Virus record (IMG/VR): IMGVR_UViG_3300034407_000682
Coordinates: 1-44,752 of that record
Reading direction: 5' to 3' (one strand)
Length of the DNA stretch: 44,752 nt
Source: a virus
A model generated the notes under the pieces. It had not been told where the DNA came from, did no database searches, and saw only the letters and a program-made list of their open reading frames with translations. Shown piece by piece: positions 25,723 to 33,604 of the stretch. The translations under genes and the position numbers were made by a program. Every line of letters begins with the position of its first letter. Position 1 is the first letter of the stretch.

Positions 25723-26005
25723 TTGATTTCTCCGTCAACTCAGGATTGTCTATAACAAATTGTTTAGCTTTAGTATCATACCATTCTGCTTTATTTAAAT
25801 CTTCTAAGGGCTTTCCCTTATATCTCATTCTCCATCTATACTTAAAACTATTTCCGCGTAAGTACCCAAGATATTCTTCTTTAGTTAGCATAGCTTCGAT
25901 AGCTTCAATACATTCAACTTTACCTTTGTTGTAATGGATAGGATTGTTTACTACATCTTCTATATCTTTTTCTAATATAGCATCTAGTTGTTTAAATCTC
26001 GACAT
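25700..26005 (-). CDS. DUF3310-like protein (T7 gp1.7-type)
   Basis: From ATG 26005, with GGAAG at 6 bases, the product is 101 residues. The segment NNPIHYNKGKVECIEAIEAM then YLGYLRGNSFKYRWRMRYKG and DLNKAEWY is the DUF3310 signature. As I recall, this family includes T7 gp1.7, reported as a nucleotide kinase. The longer frame to 26038 lacks a better site. It lies between endonuclease I and ribonucleotide reductase, consistent with nucleotide metabolism. Confidence 0.8.
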   Translation of the reverse strand: MSRFKQLDAILEKDIEDVVNNPIHYNKGKVECIEAIEAMLTKEEYLGYLRGNSFKYRWRMRYKGKPLEDLNKAEWYDTKAKQFVIDNPELTEKSNDDGKKS

Positions 26006-26498
26006 TGGTTTCTTCCTTACTTCCTTCTTCTGCTGCACGTTTTCTTAATAAAAATTCTTCTGTTTCTCTTGCCTTCATGTTAACCCACTTATCAGGTAAG
26101 GTATCTTCTGAGTACCAAGTAAATCCATTAACACTAGCCCACTCACCGTGGCTGCGTTTAGTTCCATCCTTTCTTACTTTAGCATTAGGCATTGGTGCGG
26201 AGGGGTTAGCAAATAAAAATACTAACTCGGTATTCTTGGGCAGGTTTTCACGTATCCATATGTACTTAGAGTACTCAGCGTGATCCCAAAATCTACCCTT
26301 AGATTCTAACAGAATTGTTTTGTTTTGTAAAGTCCTTCTGAAGTCTGGTTCGTAAGTATGTTTAACAGTGTACTCTACTTTTTCTGAGTGATGCTCCCAT
26401 TCTTTAAGTAAGGTATCGTGAAGTATGTATTCCCAAATACTATCATACCCATCTACTTTTATATGCTTAGGTCTTTTTTTACGTGGTTTTCTTTTCAA
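25992..26498 (-). CDS. T7 endonuclease I-like Holliday-junction resolvase
   Basis: The 168-residue nuclease resembles T7 gp3. Candidate catalytic residues are Glu23 (SIWEY), Asp52 (HTYEPDF), and Glu65 with Lys67 (ILLESKG), the E-PD-ExK layout of the family. The segment KYIWIRENLP then ELVFLFANPSAPM also fits, as does GEWASVNGFTWY near the end. It resolves branched DNA and may degrade host DNA. Translation starts at TTG with a strong AAGGAG 6 bases upstream; no in-frame ATG is closer. The TTG overlaps the stop of the tiny upstream ORF. Confidence 0.88.
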   Translation of the reverse strand: MKRKPRKKRPKHIKVDGYDSIWEYILHDTLLKEWEHHSEKVEYTVKHTYEPDFRRTLQNKTILLESKGRFWDHAEYSKYIWIRENLPKNTELVFLFANPSAPMPNAKVRKDGTKRSHGEWASVNGFTWYSEDTLPDKWVNMKARETEEFLLRKRAAEEGSKEETNVEI

Positions 26499-26605
26499 TG
26501 TATCTCCTTTCTGTGACTGTCTATTCCTTTATCTATTGCTTGTTTAAGAAATATTAATTCTTCAAGTTCTAAATCACCACCACGTAACTGTAACGTGCAA
26601 GCCAT
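26495..26605 (-). CDS. Possible micro-protein (36 aa) coupled to endonuclease I
   Basis: ATG 26605 opens 36 codons whose TGA overlaps the TTG start of endonuclease I (TTGA). The predicted peptide contains LRGGDLELEELIFLKQAIDK. The overlap supports translational coupling, but no clear Shine-Dalgarno precedes the ATG. Confidence 0.42.
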   Translation of the reverse strand: MACTLQLRGGDLELEELIFLKQAIDKGIDSHRKEIH

Positions 26606-26610
26606 AATAA

Positions 26611-26919
26611 TTAGAAGCTGTTCAACTGACGGTTCGTGCTTGTCTTTTTCAGCATCCATTCTAAATCTCCAATAGTTATACTGTCTAAGTCTACGCCTTT
26701 ACGAATTAATTTTTTTATATTTTGCCTAGCCCATCGGCAAGTATAAAATGATAAGTAGTTTGTACCTCTAGCTAATATGTATTCTTCTTTAGGTAATAAA
26801 GTTTTATAATTTTCAAGAGTAACTTGTTCTTGCTCCTCGTCACTCAACAGGCTTTTAACCCACTCAACCAGTAAGCTATCTACTTTATTGTTAATTTTTT
26901 TTAATGTTTTCTTTCTCAT
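26611..26919 (-). CDS. Small helical protein, unknown
   Basis: The 102-residue basic helical protein (SLLVEWVKSLLSDEEQEQV, YILARGTNYLSFYTCRWARQ) overlaps the exonuclease stop by 4 bases (ATGA), so it is in the replication operon. No family recognised. It could be a DNA-metabolism accessory. Confidence 0.65.
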   Translation of the reverse strand: MRKKTLKKINNKVDSLLVEWVKSLLSDEEQEQVTLENYKTLLPKEEYILARGTNYLSFYTCRWARQNIKKLIRKGVDLDSITIGDLEWMLKKTSTNRQLNSF

Positions 26920-27779
26920 ATTATTTCTTCTACTCTAGGTAAAGACCTAACGCTAGTAAGATACTCTATACCCTTAGCATATTTAAACATACGTAAGCCC
27001 TTACCATTGTTAGTATCACTGTGACATTCTATTTTATGTGGGCAGTACACGCAGCCCATAGGTAGTTTCATGTTGCCTTTAGTACCTGCTGGTATAGGTT
27101 GATAACACTTGTCAGGTATCTGCTGTATACTAAACATCTCTATTAAATCGTCTATTCTAGATTCAACATTAGGTTTGTCTAGTTCTTCTGGCTGGTACAA
27201 AGCAACCTCTCCAGACTCTTTGTTAATAGCTAAGAAGCCACCGTCATTCGTACCTTCTGCTTTCTCATACCCAGCAAGCTGATACATGTAACCAAAGGGA
27301 TCATTCTCTCTAAGAGTACCATTCTGAAACTTTTTAAAAGAAAAACCAGAGGCACTCTTAACATCTACAACCTCACCATCAATCTTACAGTCCATATGAC
27401 CTTTGATGTTTTTAACATTAACTTCTTTTTGTTGGTCAGTAACTTCGTGACCTGCTAATTTAACTAAAAATAAAAGCAGCTCCTCAAGTATGTGACCATA
27501 CAAAAACTTAATCAAAGTAGCTGCGTCAGGCGGGGAACTTTCTTTATACTTATCTGCGTAGTATAACTGCCTTGAAGGTTTACCAATGCTAGACATACGA
27601 AGGACAGAATTGCTTCTGTCCCTCGGAGTTGCCCATTCAATTATAGCATTACCTATACCTGCTGTAACATCAGCTAACAACTCATCAGGTATTTGTTTTT
27701 CTCCTATATTTAAATCAGATACAGTATCATATATATCATTAACTAATGTTGATAAGTTTTTCTGCGTAGAGTTTTTCAT
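26916..27779 (-). CDS. PD-(D/E)xK exonuclease, RecB/Cas4-like fold
   Basis: The 287-residue nuclease has the motif GHMDCKIDGEVVDVKSASG (about residues 128-146), giving the Asp...Asp-x-Lys metal centre. It probably fills the role of the T7 gp6 exonuclease, degrading host DNA and processing recombination ends. The C-terminus has CVYCPHKIEC (C-x2-C-x5-C), as in Cas4/AddB iron-sulfur nucleases, but the partner N-terminal Cys is not obvious because SSIGKPSRQLYY has Lys-Pro where Cys is common. I chose ATG 27779; a TTG at 27791 is possible. It overlaps the HNH-like gene by 41 bases. Confidence 0.82.
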   Translation of the reverse strand: MKNSTQKNLSTLVNDIYDTVSDLNIGEKQIPDELLADVTAGIGNAIIEWATPRDRSNSVLRMSSIGKPSRQLYYADKYKESSPPDAATLIKFLYGHILEELLLFLVKLAGHEVTDQQKEVNVKNIKGHMDCKIDGEVVDVKSASGFSFKKFQNGTLRENDPFGYMYQLAGYEKAEGTNDGGFLAINKESGEVALYQPEELDKPNVESRIDDLIEMFSIQQIPDKCYQPIPAGTKGNMKLPMGCVYCPHKIECHSDTNNGKGLRMFKYAKGIEYLTSVRSLPRVEEII

Positions 27780-28110
27780 AGAAGTCTGCAACCTTTCTTA
27801 TTTGTGTAGGTGTAGCTTGGTTTTTAATTGAGTTAGCCATCATAGATACTACCATAACATTGTCAGGTTCATACCCTCTAGTGTTATCAATCCTGTCTAG
27901 GCTTGGAGAGTTCTGCCAGTTGTCTGACCCGACCTCAAGCATAGTACCTAGTATGGGACAATGTGTACCTACATGTATATCATTAACAGTTAAGTCAAAA
28001 AATATGTTTCTTTTTCTTGCTCGCCTTTTAGCAGCCCTTAGTATAGATAGTTTATAATCTTTACTCTGCGGATTAGACTCAACAAGAGCATACCTTTCTT
28101 TTCTAGTCAT
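27739..28110 (-). CDS. HNH/endonuclease VII-like small nuclease
   Basis: The 123-residue protein has a basic N-terminus (LRAAKRRARKRNIFFDL), then HCPILGTMLEV and PSLDRIDNTRGYEPDNVMVV followed by MMANSIKNQATPTQIRKVADFY. This order (C-P-x-L, SLDRID, GY-x-x-x-N, AN-x-x-K) is that of small HNH/His-Me-finger phage endonucleases. Unlike free homing endonucleases it sits within the operon in the same orientation. ATG 28110 is chosen; GTG at 28134, overlapping the polymerase stop, is an alternative, and neither has a strong ribosome site. Confidence 0.68.
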   Translation of the reverse strand: MTRKERYALVESNPQSKDYKLSILRAAKRRARKRNIFFDLTVNDIHVGTHCPILGTMLEVGSDNWQNSPSLDRIDNTRGYEPDNVMVVSMMANSIKNQATPTQIRKVADFYEKLYAEKLINIS

Positions 28111-28120
28111 TGCTATTACG

Positions 28121-29872
28121 TTAGTGTGTGTCACTCCAGTTATCTCCTATTTTATATTCAGCATCCATCGGACACTTTAGTTTATAATATACACCAGCTT
28201 CCACGATGGAGTCAACCGCCATAGAACCTAGTCTATCTACATCATTCTCCCAAGTTTCTATCTGCCACTCGTCATGCACATTTGCTACAACGTGAGCATC
28301 TATGTCGCTCGAAAGTAATTTATTATTAAGTATAACCAAAGCTCGCTTCATAACGATAGCTCCAGCACTTTGCAGTAAAGAATTTAATGCAGCATGTGAG
28401 CTACGTATAAATACTTTACGTCCATCTAAAGCTTTGATGTAACCTCTTTGATCTGCTTCTCTCTTAACTCTATTTCTAAAAGACTTAAGTGATGGGAAAT
28501 TATTGAGAAAAGATTGCTTAACTCGTTTACCTTGAGCTTTGTTTCCTCCAACCACTTGTCCAATCTTTGCATCTCCTGCTCCGTACAAGAATGCATAGAT
28601 GAAAGTTTTAGCCTGAGATCTTGATTGCAATCCCGCCCTTGCTTGATTAGCTGTGTGTATGTCTCCGTTGAGTATGTCATTTATAAACTCCTTATCGTTG
28701 AGATAGTGTGCAAGCATCCGTAGCTCAAGACCACTAGCATCCACACCTACTAACTTATACCCTCTAGGAACTGTCCAGCAAGCTCTACACTCCTTACCGT
28801 AGGGAGATGATAGGCTAGGTATCTGAGCCATGTTAGGGTCACGGTGCGACATTCTACCAGTAATAGTACCATTAGATATAACTGAGCCATGCACTCTGTC
28901 ACCATCTAAAAAAGATAACCACGACTGTACTTGCGCTATCCGTTTCTGTAACATTAAATAGTTAGCTATCATTGCTGCTTCGGGTATGTCCGTAACAGTA
29001 GCTAGTATCTTCTCGTCAACCTTCGGCTGCCCTGTAGGTGTAAATACTTTAGGCTTCCAGCCAAACTCCTGTAAGTATGTACCTATCTGCTGTCGAGAAC
29101 TTAAATTAAATTCTTCCTTTGCAGTTCGTACAATCTCTGAAGCAGTACAATCTTTAAATATATTATACTCCTCATCAGACAGTCTAGCTTGCTTACCATT
29201 TTTATCTATACCTAACTTACGTAACACTCCATCATGTGTGTGCTGTGGGTAGATTACCCTTTCATTTATCTTAGGAGTAAATGTTTTATGCACAACCTCT
29301 TGAGTGTTGTTAAGCTCGCTGGTCAGTTCCTCCAACAACTTATTAGCTTTATCTTTATCTAACATAAAGCCATAGTCTCTTTGGGCTGTAGTAATTTTAT
29401 AAGTATCCATTTCAACATTAACACTTTCGCTAGTAAAGCCCTTGCTCTCACGTTTAAGTTCTTCATAAACTTTATAGTTTAAAAACACATCCTGAGCGCA
29501 GTACTTCATCATCTCGTCTGAGTATCTAGTGTAGTCATCGAACTCTATCTTAGGAAACTGTAACTTGTATCCCCAAGCCTGTAAGCTATGCGATGCTCGT
29601 ACTGGATTAAACAATCTAGAAAGTACTAGTGTATCAACTAACTTCTTGTCTGATAAATCAGTGTTTAATAATCTTTTAACCACTGGTATATCAAAGCCAA
29701 TAATATTATGCCCAATTAATTTATCTGCTTGTTGTAATAACTTAACTCCTTCACTTAGTTTCTTTGGATTAAAATTAAATTGCTCTTGAGTTTCAACATC
29801 GAGGACAGACATACAGTAAACTTTTGTAGGCTGTAACCCGTCAGTTTCAATATCGAATACTAAAGATTTCAT
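28121..29872 (-). CDS. Family A DNA polymerase with 3'-5' exonuclease (T7-like)
   Basis: The 583-residue replicative polymerase has proofreading motifs Exo I DIETD (7-11), Exo II HNIIGFDIP (55-63) and Exo III YCAQD (124-128). Polymerase motif A is VGVDASGLELR (Asp378), motif B SQAKTFIYAFLYGAG (Lys422, Tyr426, Tyr430) and motif C VHDEW (His533-Asp534-Glu535). Tyr426 occupies the position of E. coli Pol I Phe762, as in T7. In virome studies Tyr there is associated with virulent phages. The length is below T7 gp5 (704). It is coupled to primase-helicase by ATGA. No dedicated thioredoxin-binding insert was identified. Confidence 0.95.
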   Translation of the reverse strand: MKSLVFDIETDGLQPTKVYCMSVLDVETQEQFNFNPKKLSEGVKLLQQADKLIGHNIIGFDIPVVKRLLNTDLSDKKLVDTLVLSRLFNPVRASHSLQAWGYKLQFPKIEFDDYTRYSDEMMKYCAQDVFLNYKVYEELKRESKGFTSESVNVEMDTYKITTAQRDYGFMLDKDKANKLLEELTSELNNTQEVVHKTFTPKINERVIYPQHTHDGVLRKLGIDKNGKQARLSDEEYNIFKDCTASEIVRTAKEEFNLSSRQQIGTYLQEFGWKPKVFTPTGQPKVDEKILATVTDIPEAAMIANYLMLQKRIAQVQSWLSFLDGDRVHGSVISNGTITGRMSHRDPNMAQIPSLSSPYGKECRACWTVPRGYKLVGVDASGLELRMLAHYLNDKEFINDILNGDIHTANQARAGLQSRSQAKTFIYAFLYGAGDAKIGQVVGGNKAQGKRVKQSFLNNFPSLKSFRNRVKREADQRGYIKALDGRKVFIRSSHAALNSLLQSAGAIVMKRALVILNNKLLSSDIDAHVVANVHDEWQIETWENDVDRLGSMAVDSIVEAGVYYKLKCPMDAEYKIGDNWSDTH

Positions 29873-31521
29873 AACTCGTCTACCTCGTTGTCAGCATCAA
29901 TGAATGTTTCCCGAAGTCTACCAGTTTCTCTGTCATAAAGCAAATGAGTACCCATACCTACATCACCAGTGTACCTAGATTTAAGTACCCTCATGTGCGT
30001 GGTGTTAGCTTCTTCGGGGTCATCAGATTGTTGGTCACGCTCTAAAGCTATAACGCAATCAGATAACTGAGCAATACTTTGCGAACCACGTAGATGTGAT
30101 AGGCTTACCGAGATACCATTCTCATGTCCTCGATTACCATCTACTCTACGTAAGTGACTAACAAGTACTAACCCCACACCTGTCTCCTCAACAATACTTC
30201 TGAGCCTAGTCATAATATTATCTATAGCCCTGCGCTCATCGCCTTCCGACATAGAGCTAACAAGCATGTGTAGGTGGTCTACAAATACCCACTTACAACC
30301 ACAACCAACAATTAAAAATCTTAACTTACTAAAGATTTCATCAATGTTAGTAATACCAAAGTGACTGTGTATCCACACCCTATCTTTATTTTCACCGCCA
30401 TAAATATTATCGAAGTATTTATTAAGGTCATCTTCTGAGAACTGCTCACGCTCTTGGTCAATGTAAAGCCTAGCGTTAGCCTCGATTGAAAGTATACCGT
30501 CAACAGTACGTCTCCAATCTTCTTCTAATGCTATGATACCTACGTTGTCCTTGGTGTGAGTGATTAGCCAGTGCTCTAACTCACGGGTAATACTAGACTT
30601 ACCAAGCCCTGTACCACCTGTCAGTGTCACAAGCTCACCTCTCCTCATGCCGTATAGTTTTTTATTAAGACCAGCCCAAGGGTATGGTATGCTCTCACGC
30701 TGCTCACGATTATTAAAGTCTAACTTCTGTTCAGATATATTAAGAACTCCTGATGGTGTATATAACTTCGCACCCCACCAAGCATCTATATAGGCTTGCG
30801 CCCGTTTAGCTCTGAGCATTTCGTTAGCATCTTTAAAGTCATCTGGCATTGTAAGTATCTTAGCCTTGCTAGGTGTTAGTAATCTAGCTACAGCCTTAGC
30901 ACCCTCACGCCCTGCTTTATCATTGTCAAAGTTAATTACTACACAGTCAAACTTTTCTAGGAACTCCAGTGAATTTTTAACATCCCTAGCTGCTCCTGCT
31001 GCTCCTGACTTAACGCTAACTACAGGCCACTTAGAACCTAGTAATTCATACGCTGCCATCGCATCACATTCGCCCTCGACTAATGTAATAAACTTACCGC
31101 TATCTTTGAAAGCGGATTCACCAAACAGACCAGTGCCTTGAGAGCTACCGCGCCATGTAAAGTGTTTACCTTCACTCCGAACCTTATAGCTTGTAACTTC
31201 TGAAGCTATGCAGTATGGGTAGAAGTGTTGGACTACATCACCGTTTTGGTTTGTAGTTGATTTAACATTATATTTCTTAGCAGTTGCTAGAGAAATACCT
31301 CTATCATTAAGAGCTAAGAACTCTCCTTCAATTTCATTTACTGAGTTTGTTCTATGCACTTTTATTTCCTGTACAATATTTTTATCTGCTCCTTCTTTTA
31401 CTTCGTAGTTTGGTATTCGTTTATCGCAACTAAAACAATATGCACTACCATCATCGTTGACAGATACTGCATCGCTGGAGTCACATAAATAACATGGTTG
31501 ATGGTACTTAACAAAAGCCAT
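29869..31521 (-). CDS. Bifunctional primase-helicase (T7 gp4-like)
   Basis: The 550-residue protein carries a zinc finger (Cys10, Cys13, Cys29, Cys32), a TOPRIM primase domain (LVEGECD at 147-153 and DNDKAG at 199-204) and a DnaB-type helicase domain. The helicase has Walker A GGTGLGKS (302-309), Walker B WVFVDHLHM (411-419) and a C-terminal HLRGSQSIAQLSDCVIALERD-type segment. It unwinds the fork and makes primers for the polymerase encoded next. A short stem-loop lies just before its ribosome binding site (AGGAGA). Confidence 0.94.
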   Translation of the reverse strand: MAFVKYHQPCYLCDSSDAVSVNDDGSAYCFSCDKRIPNYEVKEGADKNIVQEIKVHRTNSVNEIEGEFLALNDRGISLATAKKYNVKSTTNQNGDVVQHFYPYCIASEVTSYKVRSEGKHFTWRGSSQGTGLFGESAFKDSGKFITLVEGECDAMAAYELLGSKWPVVSVKSGAAGAARDVKNSLEFLEKFDCVVINFDNDKAGREGAKAVARLLTPSKAKILTMPDDFKDANEMLRAKRAQAYIDAWWGAKLYTPSGVLNISEQKLDFNNREQRESIPYPWAGLNKKLYGMRRGELVTLTGGTGLGKSSITRELEHWLITHTKDNVGIIALEEDWRRTVDGILSIEANARLYIDQEREQFSEDDLNKYFDNIYGGENKDRVWIHSHFGITNIDEIFSKLRFLIVGCGCKWVFVDHLHMLVSSMSEGDERRAIDNIMTRLRSIVEETGVGLVLVSHLRRVDGNRGHENGISVSLSHLRGSQSIAQLSDCVIALERDQQSDDPEEANTTHMRVLKSRYTGDVGMGTHLLYDRETGRLRETFIDADNEVDEL

Positions 31522-31539
31522 CGTGTAATCTCCTATAAA

Positions 31540-31554
31540 GTAAAGGCAGTTTAC
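31540..31554 (-). promoter_or_regulatory. Leader stem-loop before primase-helicase
   Basis: On the leftward strand, GTAAA-CTGCC-TTTAC can form a 5-bp stem with a 5-base loop. It ends about 5 bases before the AGGAG of the primase-helicase gene. The same motif precedes another gene at 33563-33578, which suggests a shared translational or RNA-stability control site. Confidence 0.5.
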
Positions 31555-31575
31555 CGACTTGCCAAGGTCATTCAG

Positions 31576-31815
31576 TTAAGATGCTACTTGTTCTGCATCC
31601 TCTACAGTAGTCCTCATGTCCTCCGTTAGTTGGTCTTTTATTTTTACGTTTAATGTTATAGCAGCAGCTTGTAATATCTCTATCTTTCTATTAAGATTTT
31701 GTATATCTTTCTGCACTTCAACAAGTCTAGCAAACACTATCTTACCTTCATCAGTAAACTTACTAACTTCGTAAGATACATCATCAAGTACATAGGCTAC
31801 GTTACCTTCACTCAT
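31576..31815 (-). CDS. Small coiled-coil protein
   Basis: The 79-residue protein has a beta-like start (NVAYVLDDVSYEVSKFTDEG) and a heptad-rich helix (KDIQNLNRKIEILQAAAITL). The plan resembles small DUF6447-type phage proteins, a tentative comparison. It is coupled to the SSB gene by a 4-base ATGA overlap. Confidence 0.7.
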   Translation of the reverse strand: MSEGNVAYVLDDVSYEVSKFTDEGKIVFARLVEVQKDIQNLNRKIEILQAAAITLNVKIKDQLTEDMRTTVEDAEQVAS

Positions 31816-32246
31816 AATTCATCCACCTCAGTTTCTAAGTCTGTAATAGCGTCAAACTCATCGCCATCTCCTGAGCTGTACTGTACTAAGTCTATTACCT
31901 GTACTGCCTGTAGCTCAAGACCTTTGAACGCTTGACCATTACGGTTTATTTCCCACGGCTTGCACTGAACCTTAACCTTAGAACCATTACCAACAAGGCA
32001 ATCAAGTTCGTTCTTGTTTTTGTCCAGTAACTTAGGAGCTTTACGCACCATACCATTAGGGCCATTTACATTACGCTTTATACTTATAGTCGGGCCTTCT
32101 TCTTTATCGAACTTAACACTGAAGCCTTTCTCTTTTAAGTCTTGAGCAGTATCTTTATCAACAACTAAATCGACAGAATACTTTGGCTCAAACCTAGTGT
32201 TAGGTGTAGTAATAGATGCCCAATAAGCAATGCCTTCATAAACCAT
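31812..32246 (-). CDS. Single-stranded DNA-binding protein (phage type)
   Basis: The 144-residue protein has an OB-like beta core (YWASITTPNTRFEPKYSVDL, VGNGSKVKVQCKPWEIN, FKGLELQAVQVIDLV) and an acidic tail (GDGDEFDAITDLETEVDEL). Acidic tails in T7 gp2.5 and other SSBs dock polymerase and helicase. The first gene after a leftward promoter in the replication operon, it fits an abundant SSB. Assignment is by architecture and context rather than a specific motif. Confidence 0.75.
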   Translation of the reverse strand: MVYEGIAYWASITTPNTRFEPKYSVDLVVDKDTAQDLKEKGFSVKFDKEEGPTISIKRNVNGPNGMVRKAPKLLDKNKNELDCLVGNGSKVKVQCKPWEINRNGQAFKGLELQAVQVIDLVQYSSGDGDEFDAITDLETEVDEL

Positions 32247-32285
32247 ATATAATTTCTCCTTTGGTTTTCTTCAGTTTGAGAGGGG

Positions 32286-32314
32286 AGTCTAGCACGAATC
32301 CACCTCGGTGTCAA
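32286..32314 (-). promoter_or_regulatory. Leftward sigma-70-like promoter before SSB
   Basis: TTGACA (leftward strand of 32314-32309), a 17-base spacer ending TGC, and TAGACT (32291-32286) precede the SSB start at 32246. The -35 is consensus, with an extended -10 TG. The same unusual pattern occurs at three other leftward sites. Confidence 0.65.
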
Positions 32315-32555
32315 GCACCTTGTTACCAAGACACTTATAATTTATAAACATAGGAAAGCAATCAAATACAAACTGCTCTGTAATTTTATCAACATTTTTA
32401 TAATTACATCTTCCGATTACAAAGTTTATAAATAATCTTTTTACTTGGGGGTCAGGACAAGGACACATAATATGCATCGCAAATATCTTAGCCCAGCAAT
32501 CTTCTATAAATATTTCTCTAGATATATTTACTAAACTATCTATGTCATCAACCAT
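32289..32555 (-). CDS. Cys-rich small protein, unknown
   Basis: The 88-residue protein has eight Cys, including CPCPDPQVKRLFINFVIGRC, suggesting metal binding or disulfides. Its 3' end overlaps the -35/-10 region of the SSB promoter, so that promoter is internal to this gene. It overlaps the upstream 46-residue gene by 8 bases. No family recognised. Confidence 0.6.
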   Translation of the reverse strand: MVDDIDSLVNISREIFIEDCWAKIFAMHIMCPCPDPQVKRLFINFVIGRCNYKNVDKITEQFVFDCFPMFINYKCLGNKVLDTEVDSC

Positions 32556-32688
32556 AGCTATTCTCCATAAGTTTTTCTAGTTCTTCATCAGCTAATTTAT
32601 CTACGTACTCATCATCGTCTGACCTACCCTCAGCTACAGCTCTTACTATAGCATTGTCTAATGCTCTGTCATATATATCAGTCGTCAT
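32548..32688 (-). CDS. Small acidic protein (46 aa)
   Basis: The frame starts at ATG 32688, with GGAAG 8 bases upstream, and ends at TGA 32550-32548. The product is acidic and helical (TDIYDRALDNAIVRAVAEG, then SDDDEYVDKLADEELEKLM). The good ribosome site and close packing with both neighbours support it. Acidic early phage proteins sometimes inhibit host factors, but nothing specific is seen here. Confidence 0.6.
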   Translation of the reverse strand: MTTDIYDRALDNAIVRAVAEGRSDDDEYVDKLADEELEKLMENSYG

Positions 32689-32693
32689 TTTAA

Positions 32694-32909
32694 TTACTTC
32701 CATTTAGTTTTTGAATGTGTATTAACAACCTTAACAACATAGTACTCGCGATTGTTACCAATAGTTCTAAGCCCTAGCTCCTCAGCAGTAAAGTCACTGT
32801 TACCAGATACAGCTATTACTTCCTCAGTTTTTTTATCTATAGCAAGGTAATCATCTAAATGATAATTCCAGTTAGCCCCTACATTTTCCATTGTATAATT
32901 TATACTCAT
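32694..32909 (-). CDS. Small early protein, unknown
   Basis: The 71-residue protein has the segments VGANWNYHLDDYLAIDKKTE and REYYVVKVVNTHSKTKWK. No cysteine, signal peptide or known motif is seen. It lies between two other small early genes with 5-12-base spacings. Confidence 0.6.
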   Translation of the reverse strand: MSINYTMENVGANWNYHLDDYLAIDKKTEEVIAVSGNSDFTAEELGLRTIGNNREYYVVKVVNTHSKTKWK

Positions 32910-32921
32910 TTAACTATGCTC

Positions 32922-33275
32922 CTAACATACTAAAAGTTTATCGTTGTCTCTACCAAAGTGCTGCTTAACTATATTTAGTTTACGTTTACCATGCTCTCGC
33001 ATAGCTTCCTTATATTTATCTACAGCTTTAGGTTCTTTACCACCTATCATCCACAGCATGTTGTGTTCAGGTAAATCTTTAACATACCAATCATAAATAG
33101 TTACTATTACATCATCAATTTCTAAAGACCACTGAACTTTACTAGCATCTCGATAGCTATCAAAAGTATAGGTAGGCTCACCAAAGCAGTCAACAATATT
33201 CCAATAGGTATTAGTAATCTCTCCTTGATTGCTAGTCCCATCAGTATTTATGTATTCTTCGTTTACTATTATCAT
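32922..33275 (-). CDS. Small early protein, unknown
   Basis: The 117-residue, Trp/Tyr-rich mixed protein contains TYWNIVDCFGEPTYTFDSYR and IDDVIVTIYDWYVK. Its fold looks globular, but I do not recognise it. It is one of a run of small early genes transcribed leftward. Confidence 0.65.
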   Translation of the reverse strand: MIIVNEEYINTDGTSNQGEITNTYWNIVDCFGEPTYTFDSYRDASKVQWSLEIDDVIVTIYDWYVKDLPEHNMLWMIGGKEPKAVDKYKEAMREHGKRKLNIVKQHFGRDNDKLLVC

Positions 33276-33289
33276 TTTATTTTCCTAAG

Positions 33290-33547
33290 TTAAGAACAGT
33301 TATCCAATGCCCAACGGTCTGAGTTACGTTGAGTTATTTCTTGCTCAGCTTCTAAAGCTCCAGCTTCTATTTCTCTATCTAAATATTTAAGTTTATCTGC
33401 CATGTTTTTAAGCATCACAAGTATATCCTCATCCGTGTACTTTGTCAAGGCATCATCACCACCAACAAGTTTATATACCTTTTGTCTAAAGACAGCAGTA
33501 GGTTTATATGATTCAACAAAACAATCTAATACATTTTTTCTACCCAT
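33290..33547 (-). CDS. Small helical early protein, unknown
   Basis: The 85-residue protein has a charged helical body (YTDEDILVMLKNMADKLKYL, IEAGALEAEQEITQ). It is preceded by AAGGAG, with a 6-bp stem-loop immediately upstream at 33563-33578 that matches the one before primase-helicase. Function unknown; the shared leader suggests coordinated control. Confidence 0.65.
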   Translation of the reverse strand: MGRKNVLDCFVESYKPTAVFRQKVYKLVGGDDALTKYTDEDILVMLKNMADKLKYLDREIEAGALEAEQEITQRNSDRWALDNCS

Positions 33548-33562
33548 TATTAACTCCTTAAA

Positions 33563-33578
33563 AGTAAAGCAGTTTACT
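33563..33578 (-). promoter_or_regulatory. Leader stem-loop, second copy
   Basis: Leftward strand AGTAAA-CTGC-TTTACT forms a 6-bp perfect stem with a 4-base loop. It lies 3-4 bases before an AAGGAG ribosome site. The loop and stem bases match those of the 31540-31554 site. Confidence 0.55.
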
Positions 33579-33604
33579 GTCTCATGCTTAGGAGCTGTTA
33601 TATG

